DNA of 27,484 bases, taken from contig QKYT01000355.1 of NCBI GenBank assembly GCA_003550305.1, positions 64,825 to 92,308 of the forward strand, read 5' to 3'. This document shows, piece after piece, positions 27,223-27,484 of this stretch. Each line of letters begins with the position of its first letter. Position 1 is the first letter of the stretch. The position numbers and the translations under genes were made by a program. The notes beneath the pieces are model-generated. The model had not been told where the DNA came from. It made no database searches and saw only the letters and a list, made by a program, of their open reading frames with translations. The stretch comes from Glomus cerebriforme. Its lineage: Eukaryota; Glomeromycota; Glomeromycetes; Glomerales; Glomeraceae.

Positions 27223-27484
27223 TTGTTTTTTTTGGATCCTCGATTCAGAAATGCACTACTTAAAAAATCTGCCTTCAATAGAGTTTTGAAATGTGCTGCT
27301 TCAATTGGAAAAAGTTTAGGTTTTGATCGTTATGAGGCTGAACCCCTATGTAATCAAATACAAAAATACAGTAATGAGCAAGATCCATTTGATCTAGATA
27401 TCAGTTTTGCTAAAGATAGTCCCATGAATTGGTGAAAATTTATTAATACCGAACCAGAACCAGATGTTCTTTCAAGAATCACAT
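27223..27484 (+). pseudogene. Second hAT-type transposase fragment, runs off the window
   Basis: The frame carries F-L-D-P-R-F-R-N-A-L, a motif of the hAT transposase C-terminal half, then K-C-A-A-S-I-G-K-S-L-G-F-D. TGA 27433-27435 interrupts M-N-W-stop-K-F-I, where the family normally has W-W, and the coding sense continues in frame to the window edge (E-P-E-P-D-V-L). It is unlike the hAT at 2696-4708 in sequence, so it is a different lineage. The 5-prime part is missing or lies in the decayed sequence before 27223. Confidence 0.65.

Noticed and set aside
1540..27435. Nuclear genetic code with TGA read as tryptophan
   Set aside because: Several TGA codons do sit at expected Trp sites, but the same exons use TGG freely. 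TGA also appears at likely Arg and Gly sites, and TAA/TAG occur at Gln sites. C-to-T decay explains all of them with one process.

Overview
The window looks like nuclear DNA of an arbuscular mycorrhizal fungus, most likely a Rhizophagus-type Glomeromycotina. The reasons are: strong AT bias; short GT-AG introns of about 70-100 bp, with one at 203 bp; dense transposable-element debris; and several gene families that I recall as hugely expanded in Rhizophagus (F-box/LRR proteins, coiled-coil proteins with a shared C-terminal Cys/Gly domain, SAM-domain plus nuclease-like proteins, gag/aspartyl-protease genes). The family assignments rest on recollection of protein patterns, because no search could be run.

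Layout. 1-1350: AT-rich sequence with Ns and four small gene remnants. 1438-6169: an F-box/LRR gene split by a Tc1/mariner element (1896-5586, 77-bp inverted repeats, TA duplication). That element is itself split by a hAT element (2204-4987, 8-bp duplication ATTCAAGT) carrying a nearly intact four-exon transposase on the minus strand. 7249-9117: a SAM-domain nuclease-like gene facing a convergent gene of unknown function. 9245-9460: a small Cys/His protein. 9511-11916: first copy of a coiled-coil gene module. 12352-13669: three unbroken genes (76-aa protein, 60-aa single-pass membrane protein, 243-aa PD-(D/E)XK-like protein). 13821-15651: second coiled-coil module. 16434-17592: 11-bp-period repeats followed by a two-exon trihelix/Myb-like gene. 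18240-19915: a 300-codon gene with six stops, a 98-aa IQ-motif protein and a gene fragment. 20568-22492: a multi-exon family gene. 22551-22990: a third, truncated and T-enriched coiled-coil module. 23168-26390: a gag plus aspartyl-protease gene without reverse transcriptase. 26451-26810: a minus-strand HTH protein. 27223-end: a second hAT transposase fragment.

Two patterns stand out. First, each coiled-coil module starts with the same architecture (TTAATAAA, TTTCTTGGCAAAA, a palindrome, a CANNTG box, a T-tract). The palindrome has a different sequence in every copy, yet each copy keeps it self-complementary, and in one module a 34-bp copy of it recurs inside the coding sequence. Second, most genes are broken by in-frame stops rather than indels, at positions where Trp, Gln or Arg is expected. 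This fits C-to-T change on either strand. The 12352-13669 cluster has escaped it.
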